64,000 bases of DNA from B10-G9 sp964627755 (lineage in GTDB: Bacteria > Chloroflexota > Anaerolineae > Anaerolineales > UBA11858). The DNA is taken from positions 1 to 64,000 of the forward strand of contig CAZVIH010000093.1 in NCBI GenBank assembly GCA_964627755.1, written 5' to 3'. The notes under the pieces were generated by a model. It saw nothing but the letters and a program-made list of their open reading frames with translations, was not told where the DNA came from and did no database searches. Both the position numbers and the translations under genes were made by a program. Of the stretch, positions 18,522-28,248 are shown piece after piece (position 1 is the first letter of the stretch; the number at the start of each line of letters is the position of its first letter).

Positions 18522-18658
18522 ACGTCTCTGAACGGAAAATAGCAGTTGCTTCAAGGGGTAAATCCAGCGATTATATAAAAATCTTATTGTTTGCACGCTC
18601 CAGTCATCATACAATTTAAGGGTAAGAGTTGATTATTAGTATAGGAGTGTTGTGACTT

Positions 18659-19075
18659 ATGCCTGCTGGACCCTTATTTGCCGGGCTGGTATTTGATGAA
18701 GATGACCAGCTTGTAGAAACCACTTATATTGGATCGGAACCCTGTTATGTTGTAGATGACGATGGGTTTAAAAGACATATCTCCTCTGCGGATGTTGACT
18801 GCCAGGTGTTAAACCTGATGAAAGATGGAATCGAAGGACACGAGGAGATCATCAGCGAACAGGCAGCAAAAATGTCTGGCCAGGATGATATCTTTTCCCG
18901 GGCTATTTTCCTGGAACAATTGAAGAATATCGATCGGCAGTTTGAGCAGTTGATCGAGGAAGGCCTGCCAGAGGAAGGCCGGGCCTATATGGGCATGACT
19001 GGATTTAAAGTGATCATCAATCATCACGGCGATGTAGTCAATGTAGAACAACCGGGAATGATCACAGAAGACTGA
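18659..19075 (+). CDS. Conserved-looking small acidic protein, unknown function
   Basis: A 138-residue soluble, acidic protein. The start begins with a beta-rich stretch (PLFAGLVFDEDDQLVE), a middle helical region (about 55-110) carries many Glu and Gln, and the C-terminus is again beta-like. No catalytic motif or membrane segment is visible. AGGAG lies about 13 bases upstream of the ATG. It ends 12 bases before the CnoX-like gene, so the two are probably co-transcribed and may share a proteostasis role; that is inference. Confidence 0.55.
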   Translation: MPAGPLFAGLVFDEDDQLVETTYIGSEPCYVVDDDGFKRHISSADVDCQVLNLMKDGIEGHEEIISEQAAKMSGQDDIFSRAIFLEQLKNIDRQFEQLIEEGLPEEGRAYMGMTGFKVIINHHGDVVNVEQPGMITED

Positions 19076-19087
19076 CAAGGCACAGTT

Positions 19088-19918
19088 ATGGAAGAACCGG
19101 ATATCATCTCTGTAAACGAACTGGATTTTGAAGTCCAGGTGCTGGTATATTCGGATCGGATACCAGTCCTGGTAAACTTCTGGGCCAGCTGGGATGACAC
19201 CTGTAAACGGACCACTGATCAGTTAGAATCCCTGGTACTTCAAAACCCCGGACGTTTTCGCCTGGCCAACCTTGATGTGGATAAAAATCCCCTGCTGACC
19301 GGTCGTTACCAGGTCCATACGATCCCCACATTAAAAACCTTCCAAAATGGAGCGGTCACCCACCAGATAGAAGGCCTTATTACTCATTTACAGCTGATCG
19401 ACTATGTCAGGAGCTTTGCCCCCGGTCCGGAAAATTTGCTGCTGGAAAAAGCAGCCAGTTATCTGGAGTCTGGCCGACATCAGGATGTGGAAGACACTTG
19501 CCTGGAAGTTCTGAAGGAGCATCCAGAGAATCCCGGCGCGAAGCTGCTGCTGGCGAAGAGCCTGATCTGGCAGGGAGAATACCTGGAAGCATTAACCATC
19601 ATCCATCATTTCCCGGCCAGCACTGAATACCAGAGTGCTGAAAAATTAAGTCCACTGGTAGAAGGGCTGCTGCAGGAATTAGTTCCCGAGGGGCAGCGCG
19701 GAAATACCCTGGATGCTTATTATTTCCGGTCCCTGCATCTGATCCAGCTTGGAAATATTGCCGCAGCCCTGGATGGGCTGCTGGAGATCCTCAAACAAGA
19801 CAAGAAATATCGGGGAGGACAACCAAGAGAGATCATCCTGGGGGTTTTTGAATTGTTGGGTAAGGAGCATCCCCTGGTTAATGAATACCGCACCCAGTTG
19901 GCAAACACCCTTTTTTAG
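19088..19918 (+). CDS. cnoX: Thioredoxin-like chaperedoxin with TPR tail (CnoX/YbbN type)
   Basis: A thioredoxin fold (about 5-110) joined to TPR-like helices (about 115-276), the CnoX/YbbN layout. The active site reads WASWDDTC: the first Cys of CxxC is replaced by Asp36 and only Cys39 remains, so disulfide reduction is unlikely. In E. coli YbbN the first position is also not Cys, and the protein acts as a holdase that forms mixed disulfides. The C-terminal RGGQPREIILGVFELLG segment matches the family's last TPR region. It follows the unknown 138-residue gene by 12 bases. Confidence 0.8.
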   Translation: MEEPDIISVNELDFEVQVLVYSDRIPVLVNFWASWDDTCKRTTDQLESLVLQNPGRFRLANLDVDKNPLLTGRYQVHTIPTLKTFQNGAVTHQIEGLITHLQLIDYVRSFAPGPENLLLEKAASYLESGRHQDVEDTCLEVLKEHPENPGAKLLLAKSLIWQGEYLEALTIIHHFPASTEYQSAEKLSPLVEGLLQELVPEGQRGNTLDAYYFRSLHLIQLGNIAAALDGLLEILKQDKKYRGGQPREIILGVFELLGKEHPLVNEYRTQLANTLF

Positions 19919-19939
19919 GCAAGCATTTTAGAATATACC

Positions 19940-19967
19940 TTGACCTTATCCAGAGCATGGGTACAAT
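19940..19967 (+). promoter_or_regulatory. Promoter of tRNA-Leu
   Basis: TTGACC (19940-19945), a 16-base spacer and TACAAT (19962-19967), ending 14 bases before the tRNA. Confidence 0.7.
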
Positions 19968-19981
19968 TAAGGGCAGAGTTT

Positions 19982-20063
19982 GGGGCGGTGGCGGAATTGG
20001 CAGACGCAGGGGACTTAAAATCCCCCGGATAAAACCGTGTGGGTTCGAGTCCCACCCGCCCTA
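19982..20063 (+). tRNA. tRNA-Leu(TAA)
   Basis: A class II tRNA: acceptor GGGGCGG pairs with CCGCCCT (one G-U), D-arm GCGGAATTGGCAGACGC, anticodon loop CTTAAAA (anticodon TAA), a long variable arm with CGG/CCG, and T-arm GTGGG-TTCGAGT-CCCAC. CCA is not encoded. Confidence 0.93.
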
Positions 20064-20072
20064 CTCTCTGGA

Positions 20073-20096
20073 AAAAAGCGGATAAATCCGCTTTTT
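20073..20096 (+). terminator. Terminator after tRNA-Leu
   Basis: AAAAAGCGGA pairs with TCCGCTTTTT over a 3-4 base loop. Confidence 0.8.
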
Positions 20097-20318
20097 GGTT
20101 TAATTTCTTAACTCCATGGCCCCCAGTAGCATATGTTCCTGGTGAGTGGTGAACCTATACTAAAATTAAACCGAACATCGATAGGCGTTTTCAACCCCAT
20201 CCAGTATGCAAAATAGTTAGGTTTCCTGATTGGATGTCTACTAATAATAAGTATCCACTATAATTAAACTAAGTGAATTTTCTGATTATCTAATTCAACT
20301 GGAAATCAGAGACCAACT

Positions 20319-22073
20319 ATGAACTATTTAACTAGAAGCTGGGTAAAACCAGAACGGGAATTTAATATGCTAAACAATCCAGAAGGCGGGAATCTAAATT
20401 TCCCGCAGGGGGTTCTGGGACTTAGTTTCCTTCCCGGGTTAATACCTTCTTCAGCGAGTGATCGAATTACCCGTATGAACTTCCTGGGTCAGAGTGCCTC
20501 ACCCTGGTATACGATCGGGTTTTCCCTGGCGGTCGGTCTTATCATCATCTTCACCGTTTATATTCTGTTGCTCCGGAAGCTGATCCGCGATAAAACCAAA
20601 TCGCTCCAGGAAAGTGAGGAAAAATACCGCCGTTTTTTCATGACTTCAAGGGACCCGGTGTTCATCACCACCAAAGATGGAAAATGGGTTGACGCCAACC
20701 AGGCAACCGTTAACCTCTTTGGGTATGATTCCAAGAAAGATCTGTTAGATACATATGTCAGCCAGGTATATTTGAATCCCGACCAGCGATCCAGGATAAT
20801 ACAGGATCTTGAACGCAGCGGTTTTATTAAAGACCTCCCGGTAGATATGGTGGACAAAAATGGCAAAATCCTCCATACCCTTCTGACCACTACGGCTATA
20901 ACCAACAGCAGTGGAGAAGTCACTGGGCTCCAGGGTACCATCCGGGACAACACCAGCCGGATCGAAGCCGGGAAAGAAATCGATGAACGCCGGGAAACTC
21001 TGGAACTGGCAGTGACAGGCACAGGGGCTGGGTTGTGGGACTGGGATCTAACAACCAATATCATAATGATCAATGATCGTTTTGCGGATATGATCGGTTA
21101 TAGAAAATCCGAACTATCCCCCCTGACAATCGATATCTGGGAGAAACTGTCTCACCCGGATGATCTCCAGAAATCCAACAAATTGATCCTTAAACATTTT
21201 GCGGGAGACCTGTACCATTACCAGGCAGAGATACGCATGAAACATAAGTCTGGCCACTGGATCTACGTCCTGAACCAGGGCCGGGTCGTCGAACGCGGGG
21301 CAGATCGTTCCCCATTACGTATGGTTGGAACAACACAGGACATTTCAGAAAGAGTAATGATCAGAGAAGATATTCAAAATTTCTCGGACCAGCTTGAGGC
21401 TCTCCATGTCGTAACCAAATCCCTGTCATCCACACTCTCTTTAAAAGATCTTCTGAATTTGGTCCTCGTTAAACTGGAGGAAACCCTATCCTTTGACAGC
21501 GCTTCAATTTTCCTATTAGAGGATGAAGTACTGAGAATTGAAACAGTGCTCAATCATCCCCACCCCGAACTGGTAGTTGGTAAAACATTCCCCACCACAA
21601 ATCAACTCTTCCAGGAAATGCAAACGAAGAAGAAACCTATCATCATAGATAATGCCATGCGCGATTCACGCTTCCAGGGCTGGGGAGAAACGCACCACGT
21701 TAGAGGCTGGATGGGTGTGCCTCTGGTTATCCATGATACCTTTATTGGTTACATCACCCTGGACAGCAGGAAACAATCCGCCTTCGGCTCACCGGAAGCT
21801 AAACTTGCCAACCTGTTCGCCTCACAGGCAGCCCAGGCCATCCACAACGCCCGACTGTATGAACGCCTGAGCTCTCACGCTGATTCTTTGGAATCGAATA
21901 TCAAAGACAGGACCAAAGAATTGACAAAAATGGTGGATCATATGGCCGGTCGGGAAATCCGGATGGCTGAATTGAAGGAAGTTATTGAAAAACTGCAGAA
22001 GCAATTAAAAGACCATGATATTAAACCAGAAGTCCAAGATCCATTAAAAGACCTGGATTATTTTGACTCATGA
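20319..22073 (+). CDS. Membrane PAS-PAS-GAF sensor protein without output domain
   Basis: A 584-residue sensor with one membrane span (about 65-88), two PAS domains (about 100-205 and 225-345, the second of PAS_3 type with a WDWDL start and a HPDD turn), a GAF domain (about 365-520) and a C-terminal coiled coil. It has no kinase, cyclase or phosphodiesterase domain, so it likely passes its signal to a partner, most simply the next protein, whose start overlaps its stop (ATGA). The ATG at 20319 has no ribosome site; Met17 (20367), with GGGAA upstream, is an alternative start. Confidence 0.75.
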   Translation: MNYLTRSWVKPEREFNMLNNPEGGNLNFPQGVLGLSFLPGLIPSSASDRITRMNFLGQSASPWYTIGFSLAVGLIIIFTVYILLLRKLIRDKTKSLQESEEKYRRFFMTSRDPVFITTKDGKWVDANQATVNLFGYDSKKDLLDTYVSQVYLNPDQRSRIIQDLERSGFIKDLPVDMVDKNGKILHTLLTTTAITNSSGEVTGLQGTIRDNTSRIEAGKEIDERRETLELAVTGTGAGLWDWDLTTNIIMINDRFADMIGYRKSELSPLTIDIWEKLSHPDDLQKSNKLILKHFAGDLYHYQAEIRMKHKSGHWIYVLNQGRVVERGADRSPLRMVGTTQDISERVMIREDIQNFSDQLEALHVVTKSLSSTLSLKDLLNLVLVKLEETLSFDSASIFLLEDEVLRIETVLNHPHPELVVGKTFPTTNQLFQEMQTKKKPIIIDNAMRDSRFQGWGETHHVRGWMGVPLVIHDTFIGYITLDSRKQSAFGSPEAKLANLFASQAAQAIHNARLYERLSSHADSLESNIKDRTKELTKMVDHMAGREIRMAELKEVIEKLQKQLKDHDIKPEVQDPLKDLDYFDS

Positions 22074-24388
22074 AGACAAAAAAGAACCGCTCGAACTTTT
22101 CTGAATTTATTGACAGGGTAATTGAGAAATATCTCAGGATCCCCCAGCTGCCAGATACCAAGCAATTTCGAGTGGCAGAAACATTACACACCTTGTCATC
22201 GATCATCTTACTGATGGGTATTGCGACCATCAGCATCACCCCTTTTGTGTTTTCCAATATGGTGCTTGGATTAGCTTTCACCGGATCGATCCTTCTCTTT
22301 ATCCTCATGATCCAGTACCTGAATCATAAAGGTAAAGTTAATCTTGCGGCTCATACCTTCGTCTATACAATATGGATAATAGATACCGTTATCATTGTGT
22401 TGAGCAATGGATTTTACAGCAGCTTTTTATCTAGTTACGTTTCAATCACTGTAATGGGCGGGTTGATACTGGGTGGTATATCCGCCTATCATTTTACCGG
22501 CATCAGCATTCTGTCAATGCTGGTGTTATTTTTCTTGAATTCTCAGGGGTTAATACCAGATCCAATCATTATCTTCACACCTGTGGCATTGATTATCATA
22601 TCCATTGTGGGAATCTTCCTGGCTGCGTCAACCCTGGTCATGGTGATTACTAGATACGAAGATAATTTTAAACAACTGATCGAAAAAAAACAGTCCTTAT
22701 CCAAAACAAACGAGGAATTGAGCCGGGAAATTCAAGCCAGGCAAGAAGCTGAGACTTTGCAAAAGCAAAGTGAAGATCGCCTAAAATCCGCCCTAATGGA
22801 TTCCCCCTTCCCTACCATGTTGCATGCTGATGATGGAGAGATCCTCCTCGTCAACACTGCCTGGATTGAAAAGAGTGGATATTCCCCAGGAGTATTAAGA
22901 ACTATTGAAGATTGGATAAATAAGTGTTTCCGTGAAAATGCATCCCAGGTTCTGGAAGAGATCGACCAACTCATCCAATCAACTCAACAGCAGCAGAGGG
23001 AAGGGTATTACACACTGTATACAGAGAATAGCACTACTCTTACCTGGGTGTTGCGTTGGACTCAGCTGCCAGAGTTATCCGATGGTAGGAATTTGATCCT
23101 TACTATTGCATCGGATATGACTGACCTCAAAGATGTCGAATCTGCCCTGCGAGAAAGCGAGGAGAACCTCTCCAAGTTCAGCTTGCTTACCAATGATGGC
23201 ATCTGGGATTGGGACCTAAAAACCGATTCCGTTATTTTCGATCCATTGTATTACACTATGGCAGGGTATGAAGTTGATGAATTTCCCCACTTTCTAGAGG
23301 AGTTCAGAAAACGGATCCATCCTGATGATGTTGAAAAAGTATTCAGCGTTGCCGAAGATCATCTTTCGGGAAAAATTGACCGGTTCTTAGTTGAGTTCAG
23401 GTTCCTAAAAAAAGATGGTAGCTGGCTCTGGATCTTAGGCAGGGGAAAGATCACTGAGCAGGATGAAAATGGCAATCCTCTCCGTTTTGTGGGTACACAC
23501 ACCGATATCAGCGCAATGAAATCGGTCGAAGAGAAATTAAACCAATACCAGCTCCAGCTGGAAGATATCGTGGAAGACCGAACTCAACGGCTTAATGAGC
23601 GCATCTCAGAAGTTGAACGGCTTAACGCTGCCCTGACAAATATCCTTGATGACTATCAAACGGCAAATGAAAAACTCTCATCAATGAGCGCTAGTCTTAC
23701 AGACACATATCGGGATCTGGAGTCTTTCACATATTCATTATCAAATGATCTCAGAATCCCATTGAAAAGTGTAAAAGAGTCCTCCGAGATTTTACTCAAG
23801 AAATTTCCAGATAAAATAGATCAAAAAGCCTTGGAATACATCGAAGGCGTTCGGGATAATGCACTATTGATGGACAATTTAATCGAAAATCTTACTAAAT
23901 TGTCCCTTTTGGGAAGTCAGACTATAAATCCGATCTCAGTGAATCCTTCTTTACTGGTTAAAGATATCATCAAAACTTTTTCCGACCAGATCAAAAAGCG
24001 GAAGATTAAAATAGATATCAAAGAACTCCCCCACTGCTGCGCGGATGAAAACCTTTTGAAAATAGTATTTGATAACCTGATTAGCAATGCTATCAAATTC
24101 ACGAAAAAACAAAAAAAACCAGAAATCATAATCGGGTATCAACCCGATCAATCAAATGAACGTGTGATCTACTATGTTAAGGATAATGGCGTGGGATTTA
24201 ACATGGAGGATATGGAGGAGGTCTTTGATACCATCCAGAGTCTTCACAGCCAGGATGAATTCCAGGGAAGCGGAATAGGTTTGGCCCTGGCCAAGAAGAT
24301 CATTAATCGCCACGGGGGGGAAATCTGGGTTGAAGCGGCGGAGAAAGAAGGGGCTACTTTCTATTTTGATTTGGAACGCTCAGAATAA
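22070..24388 (+). CDS. Membrane PAS histidine-kinase-like protein with Asn in place of the H-box His
   Basis: A 772-residue protein with six probable membrane spans (about 40-205), two PAS domains (about 230-360 and 365-490), a coiled coil, a HisKA-like dimerisation region and a HATPase_c domain. The ATPase boxes are intact: N-box NLISNAIKF, G1 DNGVGF and G2 GSGIGLALAKKI. The H-box reads FTYSLSNDLRIPLK, where related kinases have SHDLR; codon 559 is AAT. Without that His, autophosphorylation is not expected. It could regulate or heterodimerise with another kinase. It is translationally coupled to the preceding sensor, and no response regulator lies nearby. Confidence 0.8.
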   Translation: MKTKKNRSNFSEFIDRVIEKYLRIPQLPDTKQFRVAETLHTLSSIILLMGIATISITPFVFSNMVLGLAFTGSILLFILMIQYLNHKGKVNLAAHTFVYTIWIIDTVIIVLSNGFYSSFLSSYVSITVMGGLILGGISAYHFTGISILSMLVLFFLNSQGLIPDPIIIFTPVALIIISIVGIFLAASTLVMVITRYEDNFKQLIEKKQSLSKTNEELSREIQARQEAETLQKQSEDRLKSALMDSPFPTMLHADDGEILLVNTAWIEKSGYSPGVLRTIEDWINKCFRENASQVLEEIDQLIQSTQQQQREGYYTLYTENSTTLTWVLRWTQLPELSDGRNLILTIASDMTDLKDVESALRESEENLSKFSLLTNDGIWDWDLKTDSVIFDPLYYTMAGYEVDEFPHFLEEFRKRIHPDDVEKVFSVAEDHLSGKIDRFLVEFRFLKKDGSWLWILGRGKITEQDENGNPLRFVGTHTDISAMKSVEEKLNQYQLQLEDIVEDRTQRLNERISEVERLNAALTNILDDYQTANEKLSSMSASLTDTYRDLESFTYSLSNDLRIPLKSVKESSEILLKKFPDKIDQKALEYIEGVRDNALLMDNLIENLTKLSLLGSQTINPISVNPSLLVKDIIKTFSDQIKKRKIKIDIKELPHCCADENLLKIVFDNLISNAIKFTKKQKKPEIIIGYQPDQSNERVIYYVKDNGVGFNMEDMEEVFDTIQSLHSQDEFQGSGIGLALAKKIINRHGGEIWVEAAEKEGATFYFDLERSE

Positions 24389-24456
24389 AACGATTTAGCC
24401 GCGGGCACATCACCAAGGCAAGGCAAGACCAATGGATTTTTTATCATAGAGATATT

Positions 24457-26562
24457 ATGAGCCAAATACAGTTTTCACCGGTTATCATACCTTCCATAAT
24501 TGCGGCAATATTGGGAATTTTCTCCACTGTTATACTCTGGAATCGCCGTGAAAGCGAGCCAGCGATTCCCCTGTTTTTACTCTTCATCTCAGTTTCAATC
24601 TGGTCCTTTTGTTATTCCCTTGAAGTCATGGCAGTGGAATTTTCGACCAAAGTGATCTGGCTGAAACTAGAATATTTTGGGATTGCCCCGGTAACACTCT
24701 TCTGGTTATTATTCTGCCTCCGATATGCTAAGATTCAAAAGCCTGATACAAAATCTTTTTTCCTGATCTTCTCCTGGATCCAACTGACAACGATGATCAT
24801 GGCCTTAACCAACGATTCCCATCATCTTTTGTGGTCCAATATCGCTGGTTCACCACTATATGGTGGTGTGCTGGAACTGCAATATGGACCCTGGTTCTGG
24901 GTTCATCTTGGTTCCTCCTACTTGCTGTACCTGGCAGGTTTTTATTTCCTCGTTAAGAATTATTTCAACACTCCGAAGAAAATGCGCCAGCAGGTGAGTT
25001 TTGTAGGATTAGCCGGAGCCATTCCCGGTATCGCCAGCATCATTTACCTTAGCGGACGCAATCCTTTCCCACTGCTGGATTTGACGTCGTTGAGTTTTGC
25101 TCTGACAGGGATCATTATCGTATATGTCTTATTTTTCTATCGTTTCCTGGATATCATTCCAATTGCCCGCGATACAACTATTGAAAATATGCGAGACGGC
25201 ATAATAGTTGTGGATCTGAACGATCGGGTGGTTGATATAAATCCCGCTGCAGAAAGGATCATCAATCTAAGTTTCGCGGAGGTAGTTGGGCGGCCCTCCT
25301 CAGAAGTGCTCCCAGATCTGGTAAACTGGATTTCTTCGTCCAAGGAAGACAGAACACCAGTTAAGGTATTGACTCTCGGAGAAGGACAGGATAAAAAGTT
25401 CTATGTCCTAAACCTGCTGCCTCTCTCTGATGCCCAGAAATCCCTGGTCGGGTATACTGTAATATTTCATGATAATACCGAGTCCTATAACCTCACAAAA
25501 AGCCTGAAGGATCAGGCTGATCGCCTGGTCGTTTTATACAATATCGGTAAGGCGATCACCAGCACCCTAAAGATCGATGCCTTACTAGAGTTGATCTATA
25601 CTCAACTCTCCAAAGTTATCCAGAGCGACGCTTATTTTGTAGCTCTCTATCTTCCAGAAACCCATCAGATGGATATCCGCATCCTCTATGACGAAGGCAA
25701 ACGATACCCTCCGGCGATCGTAGATGCCGATGAAGGTCTCTCAAGCTGGATCGTTGAAAATAAAAAACCGCTCTTGATCCAGGACCTGAGGAAGGAAATG
25801 GACGATCTTCCCGTACGCCCCATCCTGGTAGGTGAAAAAAAGCTCTCCAGATCCTGGTTAGGGGTTCCGTTATTAATCGAGAACAACCTGATTGGCCTGC
25901 TTGCTGTTGCCAGCTACAAACCCAATATTTTTAATAATACTGATAAATTGTTTATGGAGCAAATTAGTCAGCAAGCTGTCTTGAGCATTCAGAATGCGCG
26001 CCATTATGAAGAGGTCACCCGCCAGGCCAAATTGGATTCCTTGACCGGGGTCAGCAATCACAACCACTTCATTGAAACCCTCTACAAGGAAAGTGAAGTC
26101 GCTCTCTCTGCCCAGTCCCCCATTTCGCTGATCATGGTGGATATCGATCATTTTAAAATTTATAATGACACCTACGGACACATTATCGGCGATCAAGTAC
26201 TGCGGTTGACAGTCCAGGCCATCCAATCCCATATCAAGAATACCGATATTGTTGGCCGCTGGGGTGGCGAGGAATTTGGAATTGTCCTGCCCAACGCCAC
26301 CACGTCCCAGGCTAATATGGTTGCCAACCGGATCAGAAGAACACTCTCCGAGCTGCCGTTATTCGACGTGGAAGGCCAAACCATACCAAAACCTACCATC
26401 AGCCAGGGTATCGCAACCATCCCGAACCATACCAGTGATGTAAATGAACTTGTAGTGATCGCGGACAGAGCCCTCTACCGCGCAAAAGCAAGAGGTCGGG
26501 ATCAGGTTGCGGTTGGAATACCTTCCAAGGCCCCGGATTCCCGTGAACAAGAATCTAACTAA
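24457..26562 (+). CDS. Diguanylate cyclase with 7TM, PAS and GAF sensory domains
   Basis: Makes cyclic di-GMP from two GTP. The 701 residues comprise a seven-span N-terminal sensor (about 5-225, of the kind found in histidine kinases), a PAS domain (about 240-345), a GAF domain (about 365-515) and a GGDEF domain with active site GGEEF (603-607). The product-inhibition site five residues before it reads KNTD instead of RxxD, so feedback control may be weak. It starts 68 bases after the kinase-like gene, completing a three-gene sensory cluster. Confidence 0.9.
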   Translation: MSQIQFSPVIIPSIIAAILGIFSTVILWNRRESEPAIPLFLLFISVSIWSFCYSLEVMAVEFSTKVIWLKLEYFGIAPVTLFWLLFCLRYAKIQKPDTKSFFLIFSWIQLTTMIMALTNDSHHLLWSNIAGSPLYGGVLELQYGPWFWVHLGSSYLLYLAGFYFLVKNYFNTPKKMRQQVSFVGLAGAIPGIASIIYLSGRNPFPLLDLTSLSFALTGIIIVYVLFFYRFLDIIPIARDTTIENMRDGIIVVDLNDRVVDINPAAERIINLSFAEVVGRPSSEVLPDLVNWISSSKEDRTPVKVLTLGEGQDKKFYVLNLLPLSDAQKSLVGYTVIFHDNTESYNLTKSLKDQADRLVVLYNIGKAITSTLKIDALLELIYTQLSKVIQSDAYFVALYLPETHQMDIRILYDEGKRYPPAIVDADEGLSSWIVENKKPLLIQDLRKEMDDLPVRPILVGEKKLSRSWLGVPLLIENNLIGLLAVASYKPNIFNNTDKLFMEQISQQAVLSIQNARHYEEVTRQAKLDSLTGVSNHNHFIETLYKESEVALSAQSPISLIMVDIDHFKIYNDTYGHIIGDQVLRLTVQAIQSHIKNTDIVGRWGGEEFGIVLPNATTSQANMVANRIRRTLSELPLFDVEGQTIPKPTISQGIATIPNHTSDVNELVVIADRALYRAKARGRDQVAVGIPSKAPDSREQESN

Positions 26563-26610
26563 TTGATATCCCGCGAACCTGAAACAATCTCTCCCTCCGC
26601 AGATCTCCTA

Positions 26611-26619
26611 TGTTAAAAT
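26611..26619 (+). promoter_or_regulatory. Extended -10 (TGTTAAAAT) 6 bases before fmt
   Basis: TGT-TAAAAT with 6 bases to the ATG at 26626 and no Shine-Dalgarno; a candidate leaderless start. Confidence 0.45.
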
Positions 26620-26625
26620 CGATGT

Positions 26626-27543
26626 ATGGATAGTCGTATTGTATTTATGGGTACACCGGATTTTGCTGGGCCTTCTTTGATCCATCTGGCGGAAGATTTT
26701 AAGATTGCTGGAGTTATCACCCAACCTGATCGGCCATCAGGTAGGGGCAGGAAGCTGGTCCCATCAGCTGTCAAAGATATCGCTATAAAACTTGGGCTTG
26801 AAATATTCCAACCGGAAAATGCAAATACTGATACCGCTCTGCAAAAGATCCAGAACTGGAAACCAGATCTGATCTGTGTAGCTGCATATGGCCAAATCCT
26901 GAAATCTTCCCTGCTGGATCTTCCACCATTTGGCTGCATTAATGTCCATGCCTCGCTGCTGCCCCGTTGGCGAGGAGCTTCCCCCATCAATGCTGCCATC
27001 CAGCATGGTGATTCCCATTCAGGTGTGACTATCATGAAAATGAGCCCGGGGCTGGATGATGGTCCGATCCTGGCCCAGGAATCTACTGAGATCCTTCAAG
27101 AAGAGACTGCTGGATCCTTATCTGATCGTCTGGCAGAGCTGGGAGGAAATTTATTGAGAGTCACTATTCCTCTATATATTAATGGAAAGATCACTCCCCA
27201 GATTCAGGATTCATCTTCAGCAACTTATGCTCCTCAGCTAAAAAAGAGCGACGGGGAATTGAAATTCGAGCAGAACGCTGAAACTCTTGCACGCACAGTC
27301 CGGGCTTTTTCTCCCTGGCCGGGGACTTATACATACTGGAAAGAGGCACGATTGATCATCCATCAGGCACAGGCAATTTCCGTAACCTCACCTGGGGTCG
27401 GGGTGTTTACTGTATATAATGGATGTCCGGCAATTGGAACCGGCGCGGGGATATTGGTTCTGAATCAGCTGCAGCTGTCCGGGAAGAAAAAGGTAACAGG
27501 TCCAGCCTTTTTAAACGGTAACCCTAATTGGATGGAACACTAA
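26626..27543 (+). CDS. fmt: Methionyl-tRNA formyltransferase
   Basis: Formylates the amino group of initiator Met-tRNA using 10-formyltetrahydrofolate. The 305 residues match family size. Seen: IVFMGTPDFA at the N-terminus, QPDRPSGRGRK (the tRNA-binding loop), and INVHASLLPRWRGASPINAAI with the catalytic Asn and His, followed by GLDDGPIL. The C-terminal OB-like domain is present. No polypeptide deformylase gene lies next to it here. It is first in a run with a phosphatase and panE. Confidence 0.95.
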   Translation: MDSRIVFMGTPDFAGPSLIHLAEDFKIAGVITQPDRPSGRGRKLVPSAVKDIAIKLGLEIFQPENANTDTALQKIQNWKPDLICVAAYGQILKSSLLDLPPFGCINVHASLLPRWRGASPINAAIQHGDSHSGVTIMKMSPGLDDGPILAQESTEILQEETAGSLSDRLAELGGNLLRVTIPLYINGKITPQIQDSSSATYAPQLKKSDGELKFEQNAETLARTVRAFSPWPGTYTYWKEARLIIHQAQAISVTSPGVGVFTVYNGCPAIGTGAGILVLNQLQLSGKKKVTGPAFLNGNPNWMEH

Positions 27544-27585
27544 TCAAGGACACTAACAAGCCTTACCAGGGGATTTTAACAGTAT

Positions 27586-28233
27586 ATGAAGGAAATTGAA
27601 AATAAACCACCTAATTTGCTTTTTGTGTTTTTACGGCATGGTCAATCCACCGGGAACGCGGATAATCGTCATCAAGGCCAAGCTGACTATCCACTTACCG
27701 ATGCCGGTATTCTCCAGGCAGAACTACTGGCCTCCGACTGGTCAGAAAGTGGAGTACAGTTCGATCTAGCCATTTCCAGCCCACAATCAAGGGCCAAACA
27801 GACGGCAAAAATCATCACTGATGTTATTAAAACAAAAGTTGAGTTCGATCCTCTTTGGATGGAGCGCGATAATGGTGAACTGGCAGGTTTGCTGCATGAA
27901 GAAGCCATGCAATCCCACCCAACCCCTGATTTCATCCCCCTCCACCAACCAATTGCCAACACTGGCGAAAGCCAGTGGGAGCTATTTTTAAGAGCTGGTA
28001 CAGCAGTAAATAAACTGGTCAAGTATCCTCCAGGAAAGTACCTGATCATCTCTCACGGCGGGTTTTTGAATATGGTGATGCATGCCCTGATCGGCCAGGC
28101 TCCCCAGCCTAATTTCCAGGGACCAGTTTTTCGTTTTTCAAATACCGGGTATTCCACCATCCAGTACAGACCCGGAAATGATAATTGGGTCTTTTTTGAA
28201 CAAAATAACACCAGCCACCTTGATAAAAAATAA
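27586..28233 (+). CDS. Histidine phosphatase family protein
   Basis: A 215-residue branch-1 histidine phosphatase. The phospho-histidine motif LRHGQSTGNAD lies near residue 17, the second arm is ISSPQSRAKQT, and the second catalytic His is in IISHGGFLNM. Members include phosphoglycerate mutases, alpha-ribazole phosphatases and broad phosphatases; the substrate is not evident. It starts 42 bases after fmt and is followed 15 bases later by panE. Confidence 0.85.
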   Translation: MKEIENKPPNLLFVFLRHGQSTGNADNRHQGQADYPLTDAGILQAELLASDWSESGVQFDLAISSPQSRAKQTAKIITDVIKTKVEFDPLWMERDNGELAGLLHEEAMQSHPTPDFIPLHQPIANTGESQWELFLRAGTAVNKLVKYPPGKYLIISHGGFLNMVMHALIGQAPQPNFQGPVFRFSNTGYSTIQYRPGNDNWVFFEQNNTSHLDKK

Positions 28234-28248
28234 AGTCCAGGCACATAT

